A DNA stretch of 64,000 bases, taken from contig OZ244979.1 of NCBI GenBank assembly GCA_965223095.1, forward strand, positions 1,550,001 to 1,614,000. Direction: 5' to 3'. The DNA is from J054 sp965223095. GTDB taxonomy: Bacteria; Pseudomonadota; Gammaproteobacteria; Steroidobacterales; GCA-2729495. Position numbers and translations under genes: made by a program. The notes under the pieces were generated by a model, which saw only the letters and a list, made by a program, of their open reading frames with translations, searched no databases and was not told the DNA's origin. This document shows positions 8,575 through 17,353 of the stretch, in pieces (the stretch's first letter is position 1; each line of letters begins with the position of its first letter).

Positions 8575-8683
8575 GATCTCCTCGCGACCGGAGGCCCCGC
8601 GCTAAGTCCGCGGCTTAGCCGCGCAAGGGACCTTGGGGTCTGCAACCGTTCAGGGCCTCGGCCGCAATTCACGCCGACAACAA

Positions 8684-8712
8684 TTGCAGTGCCCTCGCCA
8701 GAATTGCACAAT
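8684..8712 (+). promoter_or_regulatory. Probable sigma70 promoter for tRNA-Gln/prs
   Basis: TTGCAG (8684-8689), a 17-bp spacer and CACAAT (8707-8712), lying about 50 bp upstream of the tRNA. Confidence 0.4.
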
Positions 8713-8762
8713 ACTGCTCCGCACCGGAGCCCACCCCCGTCGCGGTGTCCGGGGCAAGCGGT

Positions 8763-8837
8763 TGGGGTGTAGCCAAGTGGTAAGGCAACGGGTTTTGATC
8801 CCGTCATGCGCAGGTTCGAATCCTGCCACCCCAGCCA
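8763..8837 (+). tRNA. tRNA-Gln (TTG anticodon)
   Basis: A 75-nt cloverleaf with acceptor TGGGGTG pairing with CACCCCA, discriminator G and encoded CCA at 8835-8837. The anticodon stem ACGGG/CCCGT encloses loop TTTTGAT, giving anticodon TTG. The T-arm is AGGTTCGAATCCTG. It precedes prs, a common gammaproteobacterial arrangement. Confidence 0.97.
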
Positions 8838-8865
8838 TTTCTTCCAGCAACAGCGCGAGCAAGCC

Positions 8866-9837
8866 GTGAACAACAAGAAAGAGCTGGTTATCCCCAACAT
8901 GGCGGTCTTTTCGGGGAACGCAAATCCCGCGCTGGCGCAAAAAGTTGCTCGGCACCTGACCTTGCCCTTGGGCAAAATCCAGGTGGGCCGTTTTAGCGAT
9001 GGCGAGATTGCCGTTGAGATTTTCGAGAACGTGCGCGGTAAAGAGGTTTTTATCGTTCAGTCCACCTGCCCGCCCGTCAACGACAATTTGATGGAAATGC
9101 TGGTCATGGCCGATGCGCTGCGCCGTGCATCGGTGGCCCGGATCACGGCGGTGGTCCCCTATTTTGGCTATGCCCGGCAAGACCGGCGCCCGCGCGCCGC
9201 CCGGGTGCCTATTACGGCTCGACTGGCCGCGGGCATGATTGCCACCGCCGGCGTGGACCGGGTGCTCACAGTTGATTTGCATGCCGATCAAATCCAGGGC
9301 TTCTTTTCTATACCGGTGGACAATGTCTACGCCTCGCCCGTGTTATTGGGCGATTTGTGGCGGCGCAAGTACGCGGACATGGTGGTCGTATCCCCGGACA
9401 TCGGCGGTGTTGTGCGCGCCCGGGCCATTGCCAAGCGCATGGATGACGCGGATCTGGCCATCATCGATAAGCGCCGTCCGCGCCCCAATGAATCCGAAGT
9501 CATGAATATCATCGGCGAGGTTGAGGGTAAGACCTGCGTGCTCATTGACGACATGGTGGATACTGCCGGGACCTTATGCCTTGCGGCCGCGGCGCTCAAA
9601 GAGCACGGGGCCAAACGGGTGGTCGCCTATATCACCCACCCGATCTTGTCGGGTCCTGCCGTGGAACGTTTGCGCGAGTCGGTTTTGGATGAATTGGTGG
9701 TCACGGACACCGTGCCCCTGTCCAAGGAAGCGGTAGATATTGGCAAGATTCGCCAGCTCAGCGTGGCCGAGCTCTTGGCTGAGACCATGCGCCGCATGAG
9801 TGTGGACGAGTCGGTCAGTTCGCTTTACGTGGACTAG
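8866..9837 (+). CDS. prs: Ribose-phosphate pyrophosphokinase
   Basis: PRPP synthase (ATP + ribose 5-phosphate to PRPP + AMP), feeding purine, pyrimidine, NAD, histidine and tryptophan synthesis. Conserved features are SGNANPALA near the N-terminus, GRFSDGE, the flexible-loop FGYARQDRR, VDLHADQIQGFF and the PRPP-binding loop VLIDDMVDTAGT. The open frame extends upstream into tRNA-Gln, so the start must be later. I take GTG at 8866, with ATG at 8899 (MAVFSGNANP) as a good alternative because families start close to that motif. It is probably co-transcribed with the tRNA. Confidence 0.95.
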   Translation: MNNKKELVIPNMAVFSGNANPALAQKVARHLTLPLGKIQVGRFSDGEIAVEIFENVRGKEVFIVQSTCPPVNDNLMEMLVMADALRRASVARITAVVPYFGYARQDRRPRAARVPITARLAAGMIATAGVDRVLTVDLHADQIQGFFSIPVDNVYASPVLLGDLWRRKYADMVVVSPDIGGVVRARAIAKRMDDADLAIIDKRRPRPNESEVMNIIGEVEGKTCVLIDDMVDTAGTLCLAAAALKEHGAKRVVAYITHPILSGPAVERLRESVLDELVVTDTVPLSKEAVDIGKIRQLSVAELLAETMRRMSVDESVSSLYVD

Positions 9838-9976
9838 CCGCGGACATAATCCGCCGATCCCGATTTGACCTGGCCGAAATCTTGGCCATGCGCTATGATC
9901 CGCGCCCCCTTTGGGGAACCCAGCCGCGGCCGGTCGCAGGCCGTAGCACCGATTAGAACGATCCCAGGAGGTCATC

Positions 9977-10660
9977 ATGTCCAAGGGTTTTGAACTGATC
10001 GCGGATTTCCGGGAGGACGCGGGGAAAGGTGCGAGCCGCCGCCTGCGTCGTGAAGGAAAGGTGCCCGCGATAATGTATGGCGGTGGTAAACCGCCGCGCT
10101 CGCTGTCCTTCGACAGCAATACTTTGCTCAATCACATGGCGCAGGAAGCCTTTTTTTCCAGCGTACTCACGGTCAAAGTCGGTGATAAAGAGCAACCGTC
10201 GGTTTTGAAAGATGTGCAAATGCATCCGGCCAAGCGGCAGATCGTGCATATCGATTTACAGCGCATTGTTGCGACGGAGAAAATTCGCATGTCGGTGCCC
10301 TTCCATTTTCTCAATGAGGAAACTGCCCAGGCGGTCAAGCTGGGCGGGGGTACAGTTTCGCATTTGATGTCGGAAATCGAAGTTTCTTGTTTGCCAAAAG
10401 ACTTGCCGGAGTATATTGAGGTTGACGTTCAAGACTTAGAACTCGATCAAATTTTGCATCTGTCGGAAATTTCCATACCCGAGGGCGTTGAAATACCCGA
10501 TTTGATCAACGACAACGATCAACCTGTCGTCACTATTCATATCTTGAAAGTGGCGGTTGAGCCGGAGCCCGAAGAGGAAGAGGTCGCTGAAGGCGAGGCC
10601 GCAGAGGCAAGCGAAGAGGGTGAAGCCAAGGAAGAGGGCGAAAAGTCCGAGGATTCTTGA
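9977..10660 (+). CDS. rplY: 50S ribosomal protein L25/Ctc
   Basis: L25/TL5/Ctc-family 5S-rRNA-binding ribosomal protein, 227 residues: an N-terminal L25 domain (about 1-95, with GASRRLRREGKVPAIMYG), a C-terminal TL5 beta domain (about 100-190) and a very acidic Glu-rich tail (last 35 residues). The long CTC form is usual outside the enterics. A strong AGGAGG lies 7 bases before the ATG. It follows prs with a 139-bp gap and is closed by a clear terminator. Confidence 0.97.
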   Translation: MSKGFELIADFREDAGKGASRRLRREGKVPAIMYGGGKPPRSLSFDSNTLLNHMAQEAFFSSVLTVKVGDKEQPSVLKDVQMHPAKRQIVHIDLQRIVATEKIRMSVPFHFLNEETAQAVKLGGGTVSHLMSEIEVSCLPKDLPEYIEVDVQDLELDQILHLSEISIPEGVEIPDLINDNDQPVVTIHILKVAVEPEPEEEEVAEGEAAEASEEGEAKEEGEKSEDS

Positions 10661-10683
10661 TTCATCTTTGTTGCCTGATACGG

Positions 10684-10715
10684 AAAAAGCCGCGATTTAC
10701 GCGGCTTTTTCTTTT
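10684..10715 (+). terminator. Rho-independent terminator after rplY
   Basis: Stem AAAAAGCCGCG / CGCGGCTTTTT with a 5-base loop (ATTTA) followed by CTTTT, 23 bp past the rplY stop. Confidence 0.9.
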
Positions 10716-10795
10716 GCAGGCGTTCTTTCAATGTGCTGGAAGTAGATTCAAGTGAGCTGCTAGACTTTTCCAGATATTTGTTTGGACGGATAACG

Positions 10796-11125
10796 GTGGC
10801 TTATCTCTATTTAGGCGTCGCGATCATTGCCGAAGTCATCGCGACCAGCGCATTGAAGGCGTCCGGTGAGTTTACCAAGCTACTACCGAGCCTAGTGGTT
10901 GTAGCGGGCTACGGGGCGGCGTTCTATTTCATGACGCTGGCGCTAAGAAGCATACCGTTAGGCGTTACCTATGCGGTTTGGTCTGGCGTCGGTATGGTAT
11001 TGATCGCCGTCGCGGGAATTTTTCTGTACAAAGAAATACCCGACCTGCCGGCAGTTATAGGCATGGCTTTGATAATTTCGGGCGTTGTGGTTATGCATAT
11101 GTTTTCGAAGACCGTTAGCGTCTAG
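10796..11125 (+). CDS. Small multidrug resistance (SMR) family protein
   Basis: Four-helix SMR transporter of 109 residues, the normal length for EmrE/Qac proteins. The essential glutamate is in helix 1 (AIIAEVIATSALK). YAVWSGVGMVLIA matches the helix-3 signature and IGMALIISGVVVMH is helix 4. It functions as a dual-topology dimer exchanging protons for cationic drugs or quaternary compounds. I chose the GTG at 10796 (GGACGG upstream) because the 21 extra residues from the upstream ATG at 10733 are not family-like. It lies 10 bp before pth. Confidence 0.88.
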   Translation: MAYLYLGVAIIAEVIATSALKASGEFTKLLPSLVVVAGYGAAFYFMTLALRSIPLGVTYAVWSGVGMVLIAVAGIFLYKEIPDLPAVIGMALIISGVVVMHMFSKTVSV

Positions 11126-11135
11126 ATTTGGGTTT

Positions 11136-11753
11136 ATGAGCGACATCCCGGCACTAATCGTTGGCCTGGGTAACCCGGGTAACGAACACAGCCGCGACCG
11201 GCACAATGCTGGCTATTGGCTGGTGGATGCGCTGGCCCAATCCAGCGGCGTGAATTTTCGTTCCGAGCGCAAGTTGCAAGGCGAAGCTTGCCAGATGACC
11301 GGGCCATCGGGCGCTATTCGCTTGCTTAAACCGACGACCTACATGAATCGCAGTGGCGAATCCGTGCGGCGGGCGTTGGATTATTTCAAGCTGTCCACCG
11401 ACCAGATACTCATTGCCCACGATGATCTTGACTTACCGCCGGGTGTCGCCCGCTTTAAGAAAGGCGGCGGACACGGTGGCAACAACGGCTTACGCGATCT
11501 GATTGCCCACTGTGGGAAGGATTTTTTGCGCCTGCGCATCGGCATCGGTCATCCCGGTAGTAAGCAAAAAGTCGTTGGCTACGTATTGCGGCCCCCGGCG
11601 GCTGCGGATCTGGCGCAAATTGAATCGGCCTTGCACGAGGCGCAGCGCTCGATAGACACCTTGCTGAAAGATGGCCTTGAGCGGGCCATGACCCAGTTGC
11701 ATACGGCCACCGCGCGCGTTGACGATACCTTGAATATGGGGCCCGCGGGTTAG
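11136..11753 (+). CDS. pth: Peptidyl-tRNA hydrolase
   Basis: Pth recycles peptidyl-tRNAs released during aborted translation. 205 residues. Catalytic features are the N-terminal VGLGNPG with Asn, the catalytic His in RHNAG, the central KPTTYMNRSG and IAHDDLDLP with the catalytic Asp. KGGGHGGNNGLRD and RIGIGHPG are also present. The start is ATG 11136, which places the conserved motif at residue 8. It is in a prs-rplY-(SMR)-pth run, with the SMR gene being an unusual insert. Confidence 0.96.
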   Translation: MSDIPALIVGLGNPGNEHSRDRHNAGYWLVDALAQSSGVNFRSERKLQGEACQMTGPSGAIRLLKPTTYMNRSGESVRRALDYFKLSTDQILIAHDDLDLPPGVARFKKGGGHGGNNGLRDLIAHCGKDFLRLRIGIGHPGSKQKVVGYVLRPPAAADLAQIESALHEAQRSIDTLLKDGLERAMTQLHTATARVDDTLNMGPAG

Positions 11754-11820
11754 TTTGGGTGTTTAGGGATGGGGGTTTAGTCTGTAAGGCTTGACCGTCG
11801 CTTCTCTACCTTCGATCACA

Positions 11821-12243
11821 ATGACGATTGAATTCAAGCTTATCGAGAACTCTCAAATGGCATGTATTGTGCCACTGCTGATGGAACTGGATGCCAGCAT
11901 TCCTCGTGAAACGATTGAAGCCCGGTTGCCGATGATGCTCGAGCGGGGCTATGAGTGTGTCGGTATTTATGACGGTGAGTCTTTGATTGGGATTTGCGGT
12001 ATTTGGACCTTGGTCAAATACTATGTGGGTAAGCATTTAGAGCCGGATAATGTTTTTCTAAGGCCGGCGTACCAGGGCAAAGGCATCGGCCAAGCCCTGC
12101 AATCCTGGCTGGAAGAACTTGCCCAGTCCCGCGGCTGTGAGGCGATGGAGCTTAACTGTTACCTGGAAAATCGCGTGGGTCGTCTTTTTTGGGAATCGGT
12201 CGGTTATACGCAGCTTGGTATCCATTACCGCAAGCGCTGGTAG
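11821..12243 (+). CDS. GNAT-family N-acetyltransferase
   Basis: 140-residue acetyltransferase-fold protein. The acetyl-CoA pyrophosphate loop is RPAYQGKGIGQALQSWL (Q/RxxGxG/A) at about residues 80-96, followed by LNCYLENRVGRLFWESVGY, the usual C-terminal segment. Cytoplasmic, substrate unknown. ATG 11821 is chosen over an upstream TTG at 11791. It converges on the MetE-like gene with an 8-bp gap. Confidence 0.82.
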   Translation: MTIEFKLIENSQMACIVPLLMELDASIPRETIEARLPMMLERGYECVGIYDGESLIGICGIWTLVKYYVGKHLEPDNVFLRPAYQGKGIGQALQSWLEELAQSRGCEAMELNCYLENRVGRLFWESVGYTQLGIHYRKRW

Positions 12244-12251
12244 GCCACTTA

Positions 12252-13268
12252 TTACAAAGACGCACGTACCAGTTCAGCCCCTGTCGCCAAGCTGCGAATC
12301 TTGCCGAGCGCCACATCGTAAGCAATGGGCGTCATACCGCAATTAGTACAGGGCCGAATACGTTCAGCATCCACATACTGCAAAGCTGAGCGCAGGGTTT
12401 CGGCGACTTCTTCCGGCGTTTCAATCTTGTCTTGCGTCACCGCTACGGCGCCGACCATGATCACCTTGTCCGGCAACAGGCTCATGACTGAGTGAGGCAC
12501 GTGGGAATCCGCGCACTCTAGAGATACTTGATCAATGCTGCTGCGATTGAGGGCCGGGAAAATCTTTTCATATTGGCGCCATTCATCGCCGAGGGTTTCT
12601 TTCCAGCGAATATTTTCTTCGATGCCATAGCCATAGCAAATATGCACCGCGCGCGTACAGTCCAGTCCCGCGGCCGCGGCTTCCAAGGCTTCTACGCCCC
12701 ATTCATTCACATCGTCAAAAAATACGTTAAAGGCGGGTTCATCAAACTGAATGACATCCGCGCCAGCGGCAACCAGCTCACGCGCCTCGTCGTTGAGCAG
12801 CTTAGCAAAGGCCATGGCCATCTTAGGCCGACTGCCATAGTGTTTATCGGCAATGGTGTCGCAGATTGTCATGGGTCCCGGTAGGGTGAATTTCAATTTT
12901 CGTCGAGTCAGTCCGCGGACGTATTTGAATTCTTCAACATGAATAGATTTCGGTCGGCCGAGTTCACTGGTTACGGTGGGAACCTCTAGCTTATAGCGAT
13001 CGTCCCGTATACCCATCAGGGTTTTCTTGTTTTGATCAATACCCTCGATGCCTTCGAGAAAAGTGTGTACGAAATGCCGGCGAAATACTTCGCCGTCTGT
13101 TAACACATCGATACCCGCGGCTTCTTGATGACGAATCCACTCGGCCGCCGCTCGTTTCTTGCCTGCTGCTAATTCGTCCCCAGATAATTTCCAGCCACCC
13201 TTGAGTTTTTCGGGCTCCGCTAACCAGTCGGGGCGGGGGAGGCTGCCGGCAATGGTGGTTTCTAACAT
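12252..13268 (-). CDS. MetE C-terminal-domain (core MetE) methionine synthase-like protein
   Basis: 338-residue protein equivalent to only the C-terminal catalytic half of cobalamin-independent methionine synthase; the N-terminal MetE half is absent. Zinc-ligand positions are recognisable: HIC in AVHICYGYG, Glu in VSLECADS and Cys in PCTNCGM. Folate-site-like features include TLPGPMT and FDEPAF. Stand-alone core-MetE proteins use alternative methyl donors or an accessory protein (for example MesD with MesX). No MesX/DUF1852 gene or corrinoid protein is next to it, so the methyl donor is unknown. Confidence 0.82.
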   Translation of the reverse strand: MLETTIAGSLPRPDWLAEPEKLKGGWKLSGDELAAGKKRAAAEWIRHQEAAGIDVLTDGEVFRRHFVHTFLEGIEGIDQNKKTLMGIRDDRYKLEVPTVTSELGRPKSIHVEEFKYVRGLTRRKLKFTLPGPMTICDTIADKHYGSRPKMAMAFAKLLNDEARELVAAGADVIQFDEPAFNVFFDDVNEWGVEALEAAAAGLDCTRAVHICYGYGIEENIRWKETLGDEWRQYEKIFPALNRSSIDQVSLECADSHVPHSVMSLLPDKVIMVGAVAVTQDKIETPEEVAETLRSALQYVDAERIRPCTNCGMTPIAYDVALGKIRSLATGAELVRASL

Positions 13269-13733
13269 CAGTTTATTACTCTTACTTATAGCTGGTCGTC
13301 AGGGACGGGATTGGATGGCTAGGGATGCTAGCAGACAAGTTATGCAAGTCAGGTCTTTTCGAGCTTACGCCCGAAGTACGAACTCAAGCTCGCCCATATT
13401 GGGTGTGTGCAGCGGATGCGGTAGCTGGGTCGGCATCGAATGCGGGGCTCATTGCACTGATCTTCACGAGATCACCAGGCGTACGTGGATGCGGTAGCGG
13501 GCGGGTGATTGGCCGTGAACTAGCCGTCAGCCAAAAAAATGTGCGGCGGTGAGAATCAGAGCCGGCATGGGTCGCTTTCCAGCATTGTGAGCTAAGTTCA
13601 TGTTTCCGCCATCCTTGTTGTTTGCGGATCGCTGCCACCTCGGTACTGGCCGAGATTGGCGCCGGGTCGTGGGCTGTTCGTTTTGCCGCCCGCCATTCCC
13701 CCGGGGCGCCATCTTCCTTAGAATCGCCGGCCA
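13269..13733. other. Intergenic gap upstream of ychF
   Basis: 465 bp between the divergent core-MetE and ychF genes. Short open frames exist on both strands but none has a recognisable protein, a ribosome-binding site or biased codon use. TTAGAAT close to the ychF start could be a -10 box. Nothing else seen. Confidence 0.5.
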
Positions 13734-14828
13734 ATGGCTATTCGATCAGGCATCGTGGGCTTACCGAACGTCGGTAAATCCACGCTATTCAACGCGTTGA
13801 CCTCGGCGGAAATCGCTGCTGAAAACTATCCCTTCTGTACCATCGACCCCAATGTGGGAATCGTGCCGGTGCCAGATTCTCGGCTCCAACAATTGGCGAC
13901 CATTGTTAAGCCGCAGAAAGTCATTCCCACGACGGTGGAGTTTGTGGATATTGCCGGCTTGGTTGAAGGTGCTTCTAAGGGTGAAGGTCTGGGCAATCAG
14001 TTCTTAGCGAACATCCGTGAGACCCACGCCATTACCCACGTGGTGCGCTGCTTTGATGACGACGACGTGACCCACGTGGCCGGTGGCGTGGATCCGCTGC
14101 GTGATATCGGTGTTATCAATACAGAATTGTTGCTGGCTGACTTGGATACCGTTGAGCGGGCACTGGAAAAAGCGCAGCGGCGGGCCAAAACCGGCCAAAA
14201 GGAAGAGATCGCACGGCACGACTTTTTTCGCCGATTGAGCAAACACCTCAATGCCGAAATGCCGGCCCGCAGCTTTGAGCCCGCCAATGAAAACGAGCTC
14301 GCTGAATTCCGCGAACTCTTCTTGTTGACCGCGAAGCCGGTGATGTATGTGGCCAACGTGGACGAGGACGGGCTCGCCGGCAATCAGTGGGTTAAACAAG
14401 TTGCCAGCCTGGCTGCCAGTGAAGGCGCCGGAGTGGTCACGGTTTGTGCCGCCATTGAAGCTGAAATCGCTTTGTTGGATGCTGACGATAAGCAAGTGTT
14501 TTTGGCCGATTTAGGGCTGGCCGAGGCTGGCTTGGACCGGGTGATTCGGGCCGCCTACGAGCTGCTTGGCCTGCAGACTTTCTTCACCGCGGGCGAAAAG
14601 GAAGTCAGGGCGTGGACCACCCGCATTGGTGCCACGGCACCCCAAGCCGCGGGAGAAATCCACACGGATTTTGAGCATGGATTTATTCGCGCCGAGGTGG
14701 TTGGCTTTGACGACTACATCGCGGGCAATGGTGAGCAGGGCGCGAAGGAAGCCGGGCGTCTGCGTCTGGAAGGTAAGGACTATCAAGTATGCGATGGAGA
14801 CGTCATGCACTTTAGGTTCAATGTATGA
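13734..14828 (+). CDS. ychF: Redox-regulated ATPase YchF
   Basis: Universal Obg-family P-loop ATPase of 364 residues. G1 is GLPNVGKST (about residues 8-16), G3 is DIAGLVEGASKGEG, and NVDED replaces the NKxD guanine motif, which is why the family prefers ATP. A coiled-coil insert sits at about 130-200 and the C-terminal TGS domain ends in GDVMHFRFNV. It binds ribosomes and is linked to oxidative-stress control. It sits immediately after pth in many gammaproteobacteria; here the GNAT and core-MetE genes intervene. Confidence 0.96.
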   Translation: MAIRSGIVGLPNVGKSTLFNALTSAEIAAENYPFCTIDPNVGIVPVPDSRLQQLATIVKPQKVIPTTVEFVDIAGLVEGASKGEGLGNQFLANIRETHAITHVVRCFDDDDVTHVAGGVDPLRDIGVINTELLLADLDTVERALEKAQRRAKTGQKEEIARHDFFRRLSKHLNAEMPARSFEPANENELAEFRELFLLTAKPVMYVANVDEDGLAGNQWVKQVASLAASEGAGVVTVCAAIEAEIALLDADDKQVFLADLGLAEAGLDRVIRAAYELLGLQTFFTAGEKEVRAWTTRIGATAPQAAGEIHTDFEHGFIRAEVVGFDDYIAGNGEQGAKEAGRLRLEGKDYQVCDGDVMHFRFNV

Positions 14829-14848
14829 ATAGCTGTAAGGGTGAGAGT

Positions 14849-16252
14849 GTGAAGATCCTGCGAAGATTGTTACCGAGTCTGTGCCTATTGGCCTTGGGCG
14901 CTGTCGCCGGCGAGATTCCAGGCTTGCCGACCCCGACCCTGCCGAATATTCCGCGTGAGGCCATTGTTACCCTGGGCAATGATTTACTTGCTGGCGGTAG
15001 CACGATTCTGGATGATTCTCGTACCCAGCAATTAATGCTAGAAACCAAACTGGGTGATCGGTGGGAGTTGGCCCTGGATCACAGCATTTTGACCTATGAA
15101 GCTGAAGGCTTTGAGTTGGATTGGGGGCGCTTGGATCAACTCAGTGGATCTTTGGGCTACCGCCTCTTGCAAGCTGACGAATCCAGCGGTGGTTTGAATT
15201 TCATGGTCGGTGCCGGATTTCGCAGTTACGGCAAGTATGGTGGCGCGGAGATCCAAAATGGTTTTCATCGCTTAATCGGCGATCGAATATTTGATTTGCC
15301 TTACGTCGAGACCAATCGCGAAGATTTGACACTGTGGTTACGTGGCGAGATTCATGGTGACATGCCTTGGGATTCCCTGCGCAATCTTTTCGGTGAAAAA
15401 GGCCAAGTAGGCTACTGGGCCCATGCCACGGCCTTGGCAACCCATGATGGGCAATGGGATGTCACCACGGCTGCACATCTGACATTTTCGCGTGCGTGGT
15501 TTAACGCTTGGTTGGGTCTACGAGCCGATTGGCGCGAAGGCTACGATCGCGATCTGGTCCAAATCGCCACCGCCGATAGCGAAGAAACCACCTATGGTGT
15601 TTTCGGCATGCGTATCGGGCCGTTGTTATTAGAGACGCAGCAAAGTTTCGAAAGCGACAAAGGCTTTGGCCGTGTGAGCTTGATTGCCGATATCAATCCC
15701 GCGTCAAAGCATCGCCAGCCCGGCGTGGAATACAGTCTTAGTGCCGGCGTCAGCGTTCCCGAAGTATATGCGGTACTGCAGGGCCGGCGAGAATTTTGTG
15801 GCTGGCTGCGCTGCGATGACCGCCGCCGTTGGCGATTAGTGGGAGAACTGCGCTACGGCGAGCCCAGTATTAATGAGCTGACAGATCGTTATATAGAAGT
15901 GTCGCAGCTAGGCGCGGGACTAGAACTAGAACAGTCTTTTAACGCTTTACCGGATTGGCTGTCGACCTATGCGTGGTTAGGCGCGGGCTGGCGCGAAGAG
16001 CAAGTGCGCGGCGACGAATTTCGCAGCGGGCAAGATTCCGTCAGCGAAGACGCGGCCGTGCTGTTGGGCGAAATTGGTTTTCGCGCCACGACAGTCGCGG
16101 TGAGCGAACGATGGGCGCTGCGATTGCAGGCGGGTCTGTCGGGATGGCTGCCGGCCGGGGACGAGCTGGTCGCTTTTGCGGGCGGCACCGAAGAATTACT
16201 GTCGCCCGGACTGGGCGTATTGTTTTCTGGTGTTATTGAGTTTCGTCCCTGA
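14849..16252 (+). CDS. Putative outer-membrane beta-barrel protein, unknown function
   Basis: About 467 residues with a signal peptide (KILRRLLPSLCLLALGAVAG) and a long series of alternating amphipathic strands ending in ...GLGVLFSGVIEFRP, a C-terminal aromatic/beta signature of outer-membrane barrels. It is Trp-rich with regular 8-12-residue strands throughout. I do not recognise a family; it lacks the motifs of LpxR or porins. GTG 14849 has a good AAGGG ribosome-binding site. An in-frame ATG at 14825 overlaps the ychF stop (ATGA) and is possible. It is likely co-transcribed with ychF. Confidence 0.65.
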   Translation: MKILRRLLPSLCLLALGAVAGEIPGLPTPTLPNIPREAIVTLGNDLLAGGSTILDDSRTQQLMLETKLGDRWELALDHSILTYEAEGFELDWGRLDQLSGSLGYRLLQADESSGGLNFMVGAGFRSYGKYGGAEIQNGFHRLIGDRIFDLPYVETNREDLTLWLRGEIHGDMPWDSLRNLFGEKGQVGYWAHATALATHDGQWDVTTAAHLTFSRAWFNAWLGLRADWREGYDRDLVQIATADSEETTYGVFGMRIGPLLLETQQSFESDKGFGRVSLIADINPASKHRQPGVEYSLSAGVSVPEVYAVLQGRREFCGWLRCDDRRRWRLVGELRYGEPSINELTDRYIEVSQLGAGLELEQSFNALPDWLSTYAWLGAGWREEQVRGDEFRSGQDSVSEDAAVLLGEIGFRATTVAVSERWALRLQAGLSGWLPAGDELVAFAGGTEELLSPGLGVLFSGVIEFRP

Positions 16253-16354
16253 TTCTCATACAGGCCCGGATTTTTAGGCGCTCCTAAACTACTGGTGCTG
16301 CAGTTTCGGCGGCTTGCTGCACGTCGGCCCCGGCTGGGGTGATAGCATGGATGC

Positions 16355-17032
16355 ATGCAGACAGCGCCGCAACCACCCGTCATTATTTTTTGCGCTGATA
16401 CCGATACCGGTTACCGCCTAGCGCAATTGCTACGCCGCGAGCAGCGGCAGGTCATTGCGGTCATGCGCCCGCGAGCCGACACCAGCCTGATAGAAAAAAT
16501 GGGCTGCCAAATAGTGCGCGCAGATCCTTCGGAGCGTAAAACTGTTGAGTCAATATTCGCGCAGCAGGTAACGCCCGACTGTGAAGTTGTGAGTATGCTC
16601 GGCGGCTCGCCTCAGCTCAATAGCCAAGGCAACATCAACGTGATTGACGCCACGGCAGCCAGTGGCACACGGCGGCTAGTTTTACTGACGTCCATTGGCT
16701 GCGGTGACAGTTTGGCTGCCGTTGATCCCTTCGTAAAAGCGTTTATCGGCAAATCCCTGCGCGCAAAAAATTGGGCTGAACAACAGTTGCTCGCCACCGA
16801 TTTAGACTGGACCATTATTCGTCCCGGAGGACTGGTGCGGCGCGCGACCCGTGGCGAAGCCATGTTGATTGAGGATTCGAAAGTCAGCGGCCATATCAAT
16901 ACCTTTGATTTAGGCGATCTTATTTATCAGGCCCTACTGAGTCCGGCCACCATTGGCCGCGTTCTCGCCGCCGTGGATAGTGACCGGGCATTTCACCTCG
17001 ACGGAGAGCCATTAACCCCCGCCCGGCTCTAA
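16355..17032 (+). CDS. NAD(P)-binding atypical SDR protein
   Basis: 225 residues with a Rossmann-type N-terminus (VIIFCADTDTGYRLAQLLRR, a degenerate GxxGxxG). RRLVLLTSIGCGDS (strand 4 and the Ser position) and WTIIRPGGL follow, which are hallmarks of atypical/NmrA-like SDRs ('NAD(P)H-binding'). The canonical YxxxK is absent. It may act as an oxidoreductase or a redox-sensing protein; substrate unknown. It is monocistronic between the barrel protein and tRNA-Met. Confidence 0.78.
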   Translation: MQTAPQPPVIIFCADTDTGYRLAQLLRREQRQVIAVMRPRADTSLIEKMGCQIVRADPSERKTVESIFAQQVTPDCEVVSMLGGSPQLNSQGNINVIDATAASGTRRLVLLTSIGCGDSLAAVDPFVKAFIGKSLRAKNWAEQQLLATDLDWTIIRPGGLVRRATRGEAMLIEDSKVSGHINTFDLGDLIYQALLSPATIGRVLAAVDSDRAFHLDGEPLTPARL

Positions 17033-17087
17033 AGTCGCGGGGTCAATAGCTTCTGGAAACATTGGGATCAGCTTGCAAACTAAGAAC

Positions 17088-17116
17088 TTGACAGTCGTGA
17101 AGCGGATGCAGACAAT
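17088..17116 (+). promoter_or_regulatory. Sigma70 promoter for tRNA-Met
   Basis: Consensus -35 TTGACA (17088-17093), 17-bp spacer and -10 GACAAT (17111-17116), followed 17 bp later by the tRNA. Confidence 0.75.
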
Positions 17117-17133
17117 CCGCCGTCCTTAGGCGC

Positions 17134-17210
17134 GGTGATGTAGCTCAGCTGGTTAGAGCACGGCACTCATAATGCCGGGGTCGGTGGTTCAAGTCCACCC
17201 ATCACCACCA
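17134..17210 (+). tRNA. tRNA-Met (CAT anticodon)
   Basis: A 77-nt cloverleaf with acceptor GGTGATG/CATCACC, discriminator A and encoded CCA. The anticodon stem CGGCA/TGCCG encloses CTCATAA, giving CAT. The D-arm AGCTCAGCTGGTTAGAGC matches the elongator Met type. The acceptor begins with a G-C pair, so it is not the initiator; a tRNA-Ile2 (CAT, lysidine) cannot be formally excluded. Confidence 0.93.
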
Positions 17211-17353
17211 TCTTCTCTCGAAATTTTTTCGTGACCCAGGGTGATCTTTTCGGAAGTGCGAGGGCGCGAGTCATGTCGTTATTGATCCGCAAACTGCTTT
17301 CGGCTTAAAGCAAAAAATTGGTTCGACCCCGAAAGCTCACGCCCCATACAGAG

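Noticed and set aside
8806..8865. Upstream extension of prs into tRNA-Gln
   Set aside because: The extra residues are encoded by the tRNA and are not found in PRPP synthases; the start must be at 8866 or 8899.
13384..13734. 116-codon frame on the minus strand upstream of ychF
   Set aside because: Low-complexity composition, no family match, no ribosome-binding site; it covers a likely promoter.
14849..16252. LpxR or porin identity for the barrel protein
   Set aside because: The characteristic motifs of those families are not visible, so I left it unclassified.
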